Source: Odontesthes bonariensis
Taxonomy: Eukaryota > Chordata > Actinopteri > Atheriniformes > Atherinopsidae
NCBI RefSeq assembly: GCF_027942865.1
Contig: NC_134517.1
Coordinates: 17,800,009 to 17,864,008, forward strand
Length of the DNA stretch: 64,000 bases
Direction: 5' to 3'
Under the pieces are notes generated by a model. The model searched no databases, was not told the DNA's origin, and was given only the letters and a program-made list of their open reading frames with translations. The position numbers were made by a program, and so were the translations under genes. Below, piece after piece: positions 40,588 through 52,700 of the stretch; within the stretch, counting starts at the first letter, position 1, and each line of letters opens with the position of its first letter.

Positions 40588-41506
40588 TCAGATGGTTTGG
40601 TAACCGGCGTGGCTCCTCTTCCTGCCGATGAGGTAGGCCAAGAGCACGATGAGGACGAGGCCCGCTAAAGCCGCTCCGACTATGATGGGGATCAGCATGT
40701 CATCTTCATCCAGCTGGCATTCCTCCGCTACGAGAAGAAACCGGAGAGGCATGAGAGGAAGACGGAATTGGAGAAAGACGGCAGGTGTTGAATGTTGTCA
40801 CTTGGCGACAGCGCTTACCTGCTCCGAACTGATCTCCCTTCAGACCAAAGGGCTGCACCTGCACCTGGAAGGTGTTGATGGACAAATTCTGAGCCACGGT
40901 CAGGGTTTGCTCCTCCCGGCACATGTACGAGCGTCCCAGGGTTCCCCGCAGGTAGTTCAGACTGCTGTTCTGAGCTGAGAAGGGATCTATGGCAGAAGGA
41001 ATCGGATTCATTTAAAGGCAAGGCAAGGCAAGTTTATTTGTATAGCACAATTCAACTACAAGGCGATTCAAAGTGCTTTACAGATACATTAAAACAGAAA
41101 TAAAAAGCATGATTTAAATTTTAAACAAAAAAGAAAGATATAAGACCAATAGATAAAATCAGTAGTTAAAATGTGATTAAGTTTTGAAACTCAAGCTTCA
41201 GATTTGGAGCTTTATTCAAATGCAGCTGAAAATAGGTGTGTCTTCAACCTGGACTTAAATACACTGAGTGTTTCAGCTGATCTGAGGCTTTCTGGGAGTT
41301 TGTTCCAGACATGTGGAGCATAGAAGCTGAATGCAGCTCCTCCATGTCTGGTTCTGACTCTGGGAACTGATAAAAGACCAGATCCAGATGAGCTGAGGGG
41401 TCTGGAAGGTTCATACTGGGTCAGGAGCTCACTGATGTATTCTGGTCCTGGACCATTCAGAGCTTTATAGACCAGCATCAGAACTTTAAAGTCTATGGTA
41501 GAAGGG

Positions 41507-41542
<36 letters not shown>

Positions 41543-44500
41543 CAAAGTTCCAATCCTGAGTCCATTTGTTGATACCCGATTTGCATTAAACATAATTAGT
41601 TTATGAGTGTATCAAGCTTTTCTTGACAGGTCAAACGCACTATACAACTTCTCCCATCACACAGAAACCGCATCGGTTCCTCGGGGGAGATTTCAGAGCT
41701 TAGTTCCGTTGGTTTCCCTCCCCGACAGCCCTCCACCTGCTTCTGAGTCTCTGATCACAGCTGACTGTCGGTCAATACAAAGCATTTCACACAGCTCTAC
41801 TAAGTGCGAAAAAAAACCGAGATGGGACATTAGGCGTCTTAACTTTTAAGCTCAGTTGAAGGTTTTGTCCGTGTCTTTTTTTGCTGGTGTTAAACATGAG
41901 ATGAAATCCCTAACCCCGTCTATACATGTTTGAGTTTTATACATCACAGTTGCTTGTAATACAAATAGGATTTTTAGAACCCGTTTTATCATTTCACATT
42001 AAATACATTTTAATCTGTCCGCATAAAGCAGATGAATAAACGCCACCTTCACACAGTCTCAAACGTCAAAATTCCCCAAAGGTGGGATTTACTGCAGCGT
42101 GTCCGTTTCTGCTGTAAAAAGTAAACGCTTTATTGGGCATCAGAGCTGCTGAAACATGTCTCCTAATCAGACCGACGAGAAGGACGCTCACCTTTCATGT
42201 CGGGCACGACTGCCTTCAGAGTCACCTCGCTCAGGTGGTACTTATCAGACGTAGTATTCTGGAGACAAACGGCAAAGACCATCACATCAGTGTCGCAGCA
42301 CTTGAGCAGCTTTACTTCCAACCTTAGCTGCCATCTAGTGGGTTTTTGATGAAGTACAAGGTGCTAAATGCCCCATGATAGTCACTCACCAGAGTGAAGA
42401 CGAAGGAGAGGTTGGTTTTGTCTCCGTCTGTTGTGAGCCGCAGGTGGGCGGTCTCGGGTTCGCACGAGCCGGAGACCTTGGTCGCGTTGGGGTTGAGGTT
42501 GAAGACATCCTGCAGAGTCTGTAAAATAAATGAGGCCTGCGTGTGAGCGAGTCGATAGTTGCAGCTCCAACTCAAAAACAATAACCGTCAGGTTTCATAA
42601 GGGCACCTTATTCTGGGAGATGGAGCTGATGGAGATGTTGAGCTGGATGCCCATGTACGCCAGTAGGCAGGTGGTGCCGTTGCTGCTGGTGACCCGGTAC
42701 ATTCCCCTTTCAGGACGCACGGGGTCTTTGTGCGGGGCAGCGGTGGTCTGAGGCGTCGGCGTCGGCAGGGCAACGGTAGCAAAACTCTGATGCAGGGCAG
42801 CAGCTGCAAAACATATTTACTTATAAGTCCTACTTAGACTTTGAGTGGCACTCATTTGTCAGGTTAAGCTTTGGTTCATCAAACGCATCTCAACTTTTCA
42901 TGATTACAACAAAGCTTTTTCTCAAATAGGACACACCAAAAATGAAAAAGTTGGGAAGATCAATAATCCAGATGGCTTTTGAACATTTCCACATCTATTT
43001 CCAAATAGATCGAGTCTTTTAGATACTGAGGTGACGTAAAGTCGACTTTTGCACAGCGGCTGCGTTGTTGATTTTGTTGGAAAGTAATGAGCAAGTAGAT
43101 AATGTATGAGAGAAGAAACCGACTTTACGCATACATTCTAAGCACCACGCCCAAGCCTCTGATGTATGAAGCAGCGCTTCACCCAGCCCGAAAATCAGGT
43201 CCACCGTCACCATCTTTTATAACAAGCCGAGGTCTTACGGAAAGCCTTTTCAAGCAGTCCTTCTCAGTGATTTACACAATTGAGCAAATCTCGGTTCTTC
43301 CCATCGGCCCTACCCTTCTGTTTTGCAGAAGGAAGGCGCCTCAATGCATGACTCACAATTTCGAGTCAGGCTGCATGCATCTGACTTCTTTCAGCAGTGA
43401 AAAGTCGAAAACTCACACCACAAAATGCAAACTGCCGAGTAAAACTATCAACTCAAAACGACATCCAGATAGTTTTCAAATATCGCTGCATGACACAGAG
43501 GGAAACCTTGTATCCAGGCCCAGTTGCTTTGTCTGCCGTTACACGGATTTTTGATTATTTTTTGTTTCTTTTTCCTTTCCTATTCAAACATGGGGGTTTG
43601 TAAGGATTTGGCTGCAACGTTAGCTTTTGGTTGGTTTTCTTTGATATCTACACATGGTTTAACACGATTACCGAGATGCTACTCACTGAATCAAAGCAAT
43701 CTAAATAATAAAAAATGACATGTTAGATAAACGGCTTCAGCCTGGATTAATAGAGGAGCAGTGCATAAACACATTGTAGTACATTAGTGAGTCCGCAGGC
43801 GCACTAAGGTATTTAATTCCCCAAAAATCCCTTCAGACGAGTAGTAACAGCTCTCACCAGTTTATCTGCTCGCGCACTGAAGCAAACGAGAAGAAAAAGT
43901 CCTTTTTCAACTTTTAAAAATATAATTTTCTATGCAGCTGCACTGCCACATACACACACACAATTATCCTAATCATTAGAGACCGTTTCCTTACAAAAAC
44001 ATCAAGTCACTGCTGTGATTCTGAAACTGAAAATGTGACGAGCGCAAGTAACAGAAAGATTAGCGAGCTCTGTTCCAGCGTCACAAGAAAAATAAAATAC
44101 TGATGTATTTATCAGACTTAAGGACTCTTGGTACACAGAGATTCTCTTCTTGTTTTTCAAATTTACAAAGCAGGGTTTGTGCTTCCACAGTAAATGCAAA
44201 CCAAATATTGGACAATGATACGGCAGTTCTGGATCAACACAGTGGTGATGGCGAATTGGCTAAAGTTGTTCTATTGCCTTTTCCCCCCTCTAGAACTGAT
44301 TAGGACCAGTCACACTTTTAACCCCCTGCTTTTGTGTTTAGTGCATTTCAGCAAGATCCACGGCACTTCAGCTCAGGACAGACAGGTCTGCGCTCACAAA
44401 AAATGTTTAAAATGTTTACCTTCAAAATGTGGCTGTCATTTTCTGTTCAGCCACTTTTTCAGCAAATCCAATGCATTTTTCAAAACACAATACATTGTGC

Positions 44501-45314
44501 TAAGAATAGCAATGTTGAGATTTTTTTTAAAGCCCTTATGCCGTTTCTGAATGGTGCCTAAAACGTTCCCTGAAGGTTTATTATTCTAAAACCCAACTGG
44601 GTCAGCACTGTTTACCTTTAGCACAGCAAATAAAACTTGGTTTATATAGGAGGTTTTTATTTGAGTTTCTATTATTATTTCAATCTGCCATCCACCCAGT
44701 GCAGGCAACATATTTCTCTTCAATTCGTGGAATGCAGGAGACCCACAAATGTCCTACAGAGCTTACAGCGAAGCTTTACAATAGAAGTTACAACATTATG
44801 ATTGAAGAGGTTTCTAAATGTTGTGAGCCGCCTTGAATGCGACGGGATCTCTTTGTCTGTTACTTATTATCGCCCTGATAGCCACGTCAGATATGGTGAA
44901 ATAAATTGTGAACAAAGATTACTTTAAAATCAAACCAGAGTTTAGATTATTTGAGAGTAACCAGGTACACTTTTGTTGTAGCAGTAACTCAACTCCATTT
45001 AAGTCCGATCATTTGACACGGATTTCAACGTGAATGCATAGGCAACAGTGCGTGTTAGGACCTATGGAAGTATATCAACCGAATTGTATTTTATCATCAA
45101 ATCAAGTCTTTATGAAGCAAGAGACGTGGGTAGGGTCGGTTGGTATTCACGTTGCCTTTTTAGCACACGGTTAAACTATTTTAGAACAGGTTACCTGCGA
45201 CCTTCGGAGCCGGTAACGTTTGCTCTTCCTACATAAACGGAACACATACTCACCTAAAATCAAAGGTAACGTTAGTCCTAGACACCATGACTGAACACCA
45301 GCGATCTGCGTCAT
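40588..45314 (-). CDS. lamp1: LAMP1-type lysosome-associated membrane glycoprotein with a single luminal domain, 6 coding exons
   Basis: Minus-strand exons are 45314-45254 (signal peptide), 42803-42607, 42518-42390, 42258-42192, 40986-40819 and 40727-40588, phase-consistent and GT-AG, giving 253 aa (human LAMP1 about 417). After the signal peptide comes a short Pro/Thr hinge ([10 protein letters not shown]). One LAMP domain follows, with cysteines C66, C105, C174 and C211, which should form the family's two loops, and several N-glycosylation sequons. The membrane helix is about 218-241. The cytoplasmic tail is [11 protein letters not shown], with the GY-X-X-hydrophobic lysosomal sorting signal. 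The domain aligns by eye with the distal (second) domain of LAMP1. No exon for the proximal domain was seen in intron 1. The position next to grtp1 supports lamp1 over CD68 or LAMP3. Confidence 0.88.
40987..42191 (-). other. lamp1 intron 4 with LINE insertion
   Basis: This 1.2-kb intron holds an L2-like LINE 3' fragment (about 41022-41505) and a run of about 34 A at 41505-41538. The remainder (41540-42191) shows no recognisable feature. Confidence 0.65.
41022..41505 (-). mobile_element. L2-like LINE, 3' end with reverse transcriptase C-terminus
   Basis: Read on the minus strand (about 41495-41212), a frame encodes [20 protein letters not shown], later [13 protein letters not shown] and [10 protein letters not shown]. 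This is the classic C-terminal tail of an L2/CR1-group non-LTR reverse transcriptase. The element's 3' end carries the widespread fish block whose plus-strand copy reads GGCAAGTTTATTTGTATAGC, ending in tandem GGCAA units. It is 5'-truncated and inactive. It lies in the same orientation as lamp1. Confidence 0.75.
42804..45253 (-). other. lamp1 intron 1
   Basis: A 2.45-kb intron separates the signal-peptide exon from the hinge/LAMP exon. In LAMP1 of other vertebrates the proximal luminal domain is encoded here. I looked for Cys-containing, N-glycosylated exons in the minus frames and recognised none. The 150-residue plus-strand frame at 43102-43554 resembles nothing known to me. Confidence 0.5.
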
Positions 45315-45660
45315 GTTTCTTGTCCGGACGAAATCACAGCAGCAGCAATAACAACAACAGCAGCAGCGGCGGCGGCGGCGGCTGCAGACAGGACGCAGCT
45401 AGTGAGCTACAGTTAGCAGGTGTTGTGCTAGCTAGGCTAACGTTAGCGTCAAAACAACAGCATTAAAAATAGACTAAAAACAAAGATGAAAAAACCTTGC
45501 TGTTGATAGCAGAACCCAGTAAGGTGTCTCGTTACGAGTCTTAACTTTCCTCACGTTTGTGTAAGCAAGCTGTTAGGTTAACTGAGCTTGCCTTTGACAC
45601 TTATCACCGCCGCCACTGCAAATACTGACATCAGGGTCATGTGACACTCGGTTAAGAAAC
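45315..45660 (-). promoter_or_regulatory. lamp1 5' UTR and promoter region
   Basis: Just upstream of the start codon lies a trinucleotide tract (CAG/CAA units at 45338-45366, then CGG units at 45367-45382; GCC/CTG on the gene strand). A cluster of GTTAGC/GCTAGC/GCTAAC words at 45398-45450 follows, the same words seen at the other promoters. No TATA box is evident. Confidence 0.45.
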
Positions 45661-48600
45661 ACCGAGAAAGTCACGTGGTGGAACACAAACAGCTTTATCG
45701 CATTCTGTATGAGAACTAAAGGCGAACATTTTTTTCTGTGGCGTAAGAATGACTCGGGGCTTTTACCTGGATAAGGGAATAAAAATAAATGCCCCGCATT
45801 TTTCCTCGTAAAATATTAGGCCTACCGTGTCATTGGGGTTGGGGTAGCCATGCTAAAAGTTTTTTTTTTTTCAAAGTATAAAAGCACCCATTCGACAGCA
45901 AAAACACAGTTAATTTACTTTTATGAGTTGCATTAAACTGGCTGTGATTAAATCTGCTGTTAGCATTTTAATAGCATGGGTCATAACCTGAGGAAGAAAA
46001 ACAAAACAATCCTCAATAAATTTGCTGCCATTTGTGAGCGTTCTCTGATCACAAGGCTACAAAAACATTTGACATATTTGATACAAAAGGAAAAGAAAGT
46101 GTAGACTTGAGCAACGTATGCGTGACGTGTGCCCTTTTTCAGTGGCAGTTTTTCCATCAAACATTCTGCTTGACAAATTCATTGTGTGCATTTTTTCTTC
46201 TAATAGCACAACTAACAATTAAGAATAGTAGAGCATATACAGTATCAAGTGTACTACTTATAAAACATCACGCAAAGGACCCTCCTAAATAAGTTTGCTC
46301 AAAACGATACTTCAGCACAGTATTGTGTAAATGTAGTAGGTTCCTTGCCTAATTCTCCACTAACATACCAGCATAAGTCATTTGATCTGTGTAGTTTCAG
46401 TTCCTCTCAACAAGAGGATGTGAGGGAAACTGAAACAAGGAGCAATATCCTACATCTTCATATGAGAAAAAGGGCATGTAAAATTGAGACAAATCATCCA
46501 AATTTTAAGTAAAATCAATATTCCCAGTGGCCTCCCCTCTGCTTAACTCCCAGCTCTCAACTTTTGCCAAGCAGAAAATGATTTACTGCTACCTGGACCA
46601 ACCAGAGGTGGTGGAAGGTGACAGAATTAAATTATTCAAGAAGCTTACTGCATTCAATACATTTGAAAAAAAAAAAAAGTCATGCGAATCTTTGCTCTCA
46701 AATTGGCCCCAAATCCCCAAATTAAAACTAAATCAAATCTGTACCAATGAGCCAGTAACGTAGGTATATGTTACCTGTCATCCATAGTTTATGCAGGACC
46801 AAATGCACTCAGATGATGGAATATTTAAACTATGTGTGTAATTTTTTGCACTTAGGATTTATTGAGCACTCTATTACGCCATTTAACTCAAACTCTGAAT
46901 ACTAAAAATTTTCTGTGAGTGAGAAAAAATACAGTTTTATTTGTAGCTATATATTAAATATGAGGTTAAACAGGAACAATTAGCTTTTTGTTGCACAGAG
47001 ACTGGAAACATGCAGAACAGTTAGCCTTCAAAGTAAAAAAAAAATGCAGTCTGTAATACCTCTGGAGTTTATTTTCTAATCAATGTTTGCTTGCCCTGTA
47101 GACAACAGAGCTGTAAAATACAGACTTAGAGAGACAGAGAAATGCTATTAAATAGCTTTGGTTCCCTTGGTTAGCAACTTTGTCAACAAGACTAGCCATC
47201 ACATCCGCTGTTGATGATGTATGTTTATCACAGGAAACTTTTTCTGCTGTTACAACCCACAACTCTGAATACCTGAAAAAATACTTCCATTTGGATATGG
47301 AGGAAATAAAGTGTTAAATAAACAAAAAAAAGGAGCTATGCTGGGACTAGTTTAGCTGATCCCCCCATGCTTTATGCTATGCTAAGCTAAGCTAATGGCT
47401 CTAACTCCTCACAATGCACAGACAGGGCAATGGCACTTCTATCCCCTCAAATAAATATATTTTACAAAATGTTGAGATTTTATTGGCCTGTTTCGGTTTT
47501 TATAATTTTTTACTTTTTAAATAAAAAAAAACAACACATTCAAATATCGACTTAAAACTGACTCAAAGCTGAAATATTAGATTAGGTGTCATTTTTTGAA
47601 AAGTACTGAATGTGATTACATGAGTGATGGCTCCTGGTGTTCAGTCAATAATTAACAATAATAATAATGAAAGTTTGCATCCTGGTTAGACAAACACAGG
47701 TTGACAATCACATAATATCTTGTATTATCATTATTTCTTGTGTTTTCTGTGTCGATTTTAACTGAATAAAAAACACTGCAACCGCAATCGCATGGTCAAA
47801 AAGGTTATTAGGTTTCGCCTCAGTCAGAAGTCCCTGAACATTTTACGCACGGGTGTCAAAATAAAGTCTCCTTTTCGTCACTTTTCCGCCTGCTCGTTCA
47901 ATAGTTTCTTCAAGTTTCACAGATTGGTGTGATTATGCAACTTGAAGACAGACACGAGGCTTTAGAGGGATGCAGAGGTCTTATATGTGTTACCCCTTCC
48001 TTCACACAGACATTCTAACGTTTAACAAGGGCATATGTCTTGACCTTTTAGCATACAGTTGCTTAAACAGGCTGTAACCAGCAGCACATGACAGTCTAGC
48101 CTGCTGATGGACTCTTGACATTTTTGTGATAAACATTTTGTACTTCATAATCCGAACTGGAGTCTTACTCTCTCTTTTAGTGACGTGTGGTCTTATCTGT
48201 TTACTGCATTTGCTAGATTGGTATTGAGGCTGCACGCTGTGTTTATGTTTTTTGCCTCTGAAAAGGATATTAAACTGATTACTTTACTGAATTTTAAATA
48301 TGTCCAATGTAGGAGCAGATATTACAGCAACTATGGAAAAGTTCTGATATTTTCACATTTAACGAACAGAAAACAACTACAACATATCAGCTTCAATGTA
48401 GTGAAAATGAGTGAAAAGCCTGGAAAAGCACAAATATTGACCATCTTTTAAATCTTTGCAGAAGTCATTCCAAGCCAAAGGGAAGATACAGCAAGTCCAA
48501 AACACCTCCTGACGGGCTCAGCTGATCAGCAGAAGGATATGCATGCAGCGATGCAGAGCAACACCGCGTTTTTTTTTTTTGGTTGAGAATAAAGTGACAA

Positions 48601-49716
48601 AGTAAAAATAAGCGTCTGATGCAAAGATGTTAAAAAAATAAACCCCTTTCACTCCTGCAGTCAAGGTCACCGCATCATGGTGTGAGAGCACATAGAGACA
48701 AGGTGTTTTGGACTGGAAATAAGAAGAACTGGGGAATAAATGTGGGATAATAAAATAAAAAATTTCCCATTAGAAAATGAATTGAAGTTAATTGAAAATA
48801 CAGACAGCACTATCAAATAAAAGTCTCCTGATATGAATACATATGTCACTGAAATATCAACTATAATGTCACTCACTAAAATAGGAGTAACTAAGTGCAG
48901 CACTAATTTTTCCCTCTTAAGACCCTAGTTTTAATTTTGTGTGCTCTATTAAATTTTCTGGGCTATTTCGGATGAGTAGACCCTCAGAAGTATAAAAACC
49001 TAAGCACTGCCTTTGAACAGGAAGTCATTTATGAGGGAGAAAAATGTCCTCTTTGTTAGACTCATTTGTAGACCAGTGTTTATCATGAGATCCTGCATGA
49101 GGAAGCTGAGTTTAGTAGGTTGTAGAACACGAGTAGCCCTGAGAAGGACTTCACTACTGGTTGTGTTGGGTGGCGAAACTTAAGAACATAGGCCAGCCTT
49201 AGACACCTCTTGGCATACCTCCTGTATTTTATAAAACATGTACCACTTTATAATGAAGTGTGTGAATTCAAATAAGTGCAGCACGCATCTCTGACTGGAA
49301 AATAACATAGATACGAATTTTTTTAAAGATTTTTAATGATTTTTCACTCTCCCGACTGCAATACCTTTCGACTAGATATGCACCCACATGTTATTTCACC
49401 ATCAACCTGCAGCGCGGGTCTGTTTAAGGTGGGAGAATATCAGAAGCAGACGAGGCCATTGGGGCTGGTGTAATGGGTCTTAAAGAAGTGATTCTGTGGA
49501 CAGCAGTAGAAAGAAGCAGAGCCAGCGAGAATTACAGTGGGTGTACAAGGCTAAACGCAGCTTTGAAGTGAACACTGCCTCCTCTCAGTCCACTGGCAGG
49601 TCGTTGGTTCAGCCTCTTCCTCTGATCAAAGTGATAGAAAGTGAGGTTGAGGTGACTAGAAGCAGCCAGGAAGGAAAGAAAAGCTTGTTTTTACTCTCAG
49701 AGAGAGGGGGAGAGCC
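45661..49716. other. Intergenic region between lamp1 and cd247
   Basis: These 4 kb are AT-rich and I see no gene. A possible dispersed repeat at about 47290-47410 contains GCTATGCTAAGCTAAGCTAA. The switch from human 13q34-type to 1q24-type gene order lies in this interval. Confidence 0.5.
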
Positions 49717-52700
49717 ATGGACACAGTGAGGACAGGTGTGTTTGTGCTCTGTGCGCTTCTGGCGCCTGTTTCCTGTGCAGGTAAGTGAAACAAATTGTTT
49801 ATTTTTAGATTTTACTGAGCTTCGGGGGAAAAAAAGTCAGACTACTTCAGTATATGTGACTGATGTTATTTGGTTGGTGTTAGACAGGCGTCATGTTCAG
49901 GCACCTCTGCTGAATGAACTGAGAAAACTAAACCCCACACTTGATAGAATTAACATCACATTTTTTCTTCCAAAAGTATTTTTTACCGAAGTAGCAGCAC
50001 TCTAATTTTCTACGTCTCGTTTAAAGCTTCAGTGTGACTTTTTGTACTCTGATTAAAACAAATACCTAATGCAACAAACAGCAAAACTGATTTTGCTGTT
50101 TGTTGCATTACTTAATTAATCATGCGTCAAAGTTGAGTATTTCCACACATCTCCATTGAACTGAGACCTCTGCTTTTGGAGAAATATTCATGTACAAGAC
50201 AGTTGATTTGTCATCACCTCTCTGACGTCTGTGTGAGAGTCACAGGCATAATTAGAGAAATTGTCCCTACACCGCATTATCGTGCATGGAAAAAGTGAGA
50301 TTTTGTTTTCGCATGAGAAAGCATTTCCAACTTCCTTTGAGTTTTCTTCAGCTGGTTGTCTTTTCTTTGAACGCAACAAACAACAAGAAACTGAAATGTG
50401 GGCAGGCTTTCTGTTCCCTGACAACCAAACAAATGAAACCCTGGTACACTGAATTAAGTTGTTTGTGATTTTGGCATGTTGGTTATTTTTGCTTTTGTAG
50501 CTGTTGACCTGGGTAGAAAAGCCTCTAACGATGCGACCTCCACAAACATTGAGCATAAGATAATGTTCCCTGGGGTTTAGTTTGACATGACAAGTTTGAG
50601 ATCTCGTGATCAGAAGACGTTTGCGCAGTTGATTTTTCCCAGCGAAAAAAGCCTTTTCAAAAAAAACAAAACGCTTTCAAGTCTTCTCGTGTGTTTCAGT
50701 CGGATTCATAATGATGAAGAGCTTAAAAAGCCTGCATGAACAAGTGATCTGCCTCCAGACACGTTGCTGCGAGTGGAAACATTAAAGGTGCTCATATGCA
50801 ACTTCTAATTAAACTCCTAAAGCAGGAAAATGCAGTCTTGTACATGCAACATGTGGAACATTAAAGTTGCTTAGTTTCCCATTTAAATATAGCGTTAAAG
50901 CAAGTTGAGTCAACAACTGTCATTAGATACTGATCAGAAAGAGAGTAAGTGAATGAAGTAAATAACATTGTAACCTGCTAACCTGGAACCTTTTGTGTTT
51001 TTAATCAAATTTGCCTTAAACGACTTGATGACTTATCGCTCGATTTTTAAATTTAAATCAAACTTCTTTTTTTTATCATTCACATGCATTTTATTTCCCT
51101 TTTATCCTTTAACTTATTGCCTCTGACCATCTTCCCAATTTATCGCTCGTATACGACTGACTCTGTGTTATCCTTTTATCCGACGGCCTGCCAATGTGTC
51201 GTTTTAAATACACGATACGTAGCCGAATGCAGTGGGGGGGGGAACTAAATCTATTTCTACTCTCCTGGTGTCCTTAAAACTTACCAAAAAAAAACCATAC
51301 ATCCTTTTTAGGGAATTGTGTGTGAAAGACGACACGCAACGATAAGTCGCAGAAACAGTGTAGGCCAGATAGATATTCTAGACTTTAGAAAGAAACATAC
51401 GAAGTAGTGTTATAATGAGCCAAGTTTCATCATTTGCCCAGCATCAGATTCATAAATCTTTCCAGTTTACGTGTCAGGAAAGTGGCATAAAGTTTGAAAG
51501 TGAAAATCTAGGAAAGAAAATGAAAATGCGTACAGGCCCTGTGATGGACTGGCAGGTCGTCCAGGGTGCATACTGCCTTTTTACTCAATGGCTCAAACCC
51601 CCCCTCACCATCCTGAATAGAAAGAAGCTGGTATGAGAAATGAATGAAAGTACGGAAGCCCTAAACGGCCATAGATACATACATTTTATTCCATCCGTTT
51701 TCCCGTGATTTATACGAAAAAAGTTTATACGTACCACGTCCGCTCTGGGCTTCCGTATAAACGAATTAAACGCTTTGAGAAAAATGAATTTTCAGCATGT
51801 TTGACGGACTTGATTAACATTTCATTTGCTCGGGTAATCACCAAGGTTTTGCTCTTTGTTTTTGTTTTTTTTGTTTTTTTTACTGAACAAGTGAGTTTTT
51901 TTTTTACTGGTATTTGTGGCCCGTTGTCGTTCACAAGTACAGCAGGCTTTTCTTCTTCTTAAAAAAAAAAAAATGCATAAGCCTTTGGCGAACATGTTCT
52001 CAGCTGCTGTATCAGAGCTGATTAGTTTATGAAAAAAAAAAAAAAAAAAGATGTGGCGACTTCTCACGTAAAAAAATAACTCCAATTCCGTAAAAATAGT
52101 GATTCAACAAACTACTTTTTCACTGTGTGGACATATTTATCACAAACGGAGGCCCTGATTTTGCAGCGGTACCTTAAAATAGTTCACACCTGTTGAGCTT
52201 TTCGCTCTCAGAGCACCTGCAAAGTGGTCACTGAGTGAAAAAAAGATGAGCTGTAAATGTCTCATTTGTGTCATGGCCAAATGTGGACCATGAAATGAAC
52301 TTTCAGACGAAACCACACAAAATCATGATGTTATAAGTGTCCATGCTAATCCAAGCTAACCAGCTGCACGAGAGGGGCTTTAGTCCTATTATCTAACTCC
52401 CTGTATGATCGTGTGCAGTATAAGCCTGTTTTATAACATGTCACGCGTGGTATATTAGTTTCCTACTATATATATATGTACTTATATATTACTATATATA
52501 TTACTTGTGTGCAGAGGATGAAAACAGAATAAAACAATATTGAAAAATGTGCTCCAGAGTTCTGTATGGCAAGATTTTGGCACGTTGTTGACAGCAAGTC
52601 AGTTGCACAATTCTCTTCCTTAGATGTTTAAAAATAATCTAGGACCAGAAGACACGTTGCATCCTATCTCGACTTTAAATGATCGAGATGTGATGGGAAC

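Noticed and set aside
43102-43554. A 150-residue plus-strand frame in lamp1 intron 1
   Set aside because: It has no family resemblance, no splice context and is on the opposite strand to lamp1.
40588-45314. CD68 (macrosialin), which naturally has one LAMP domain
   Set aside because: There is no long mucin region and the tail [11 protein letters not shown] together with the grtp1 neighbour are LAMP1-specific.
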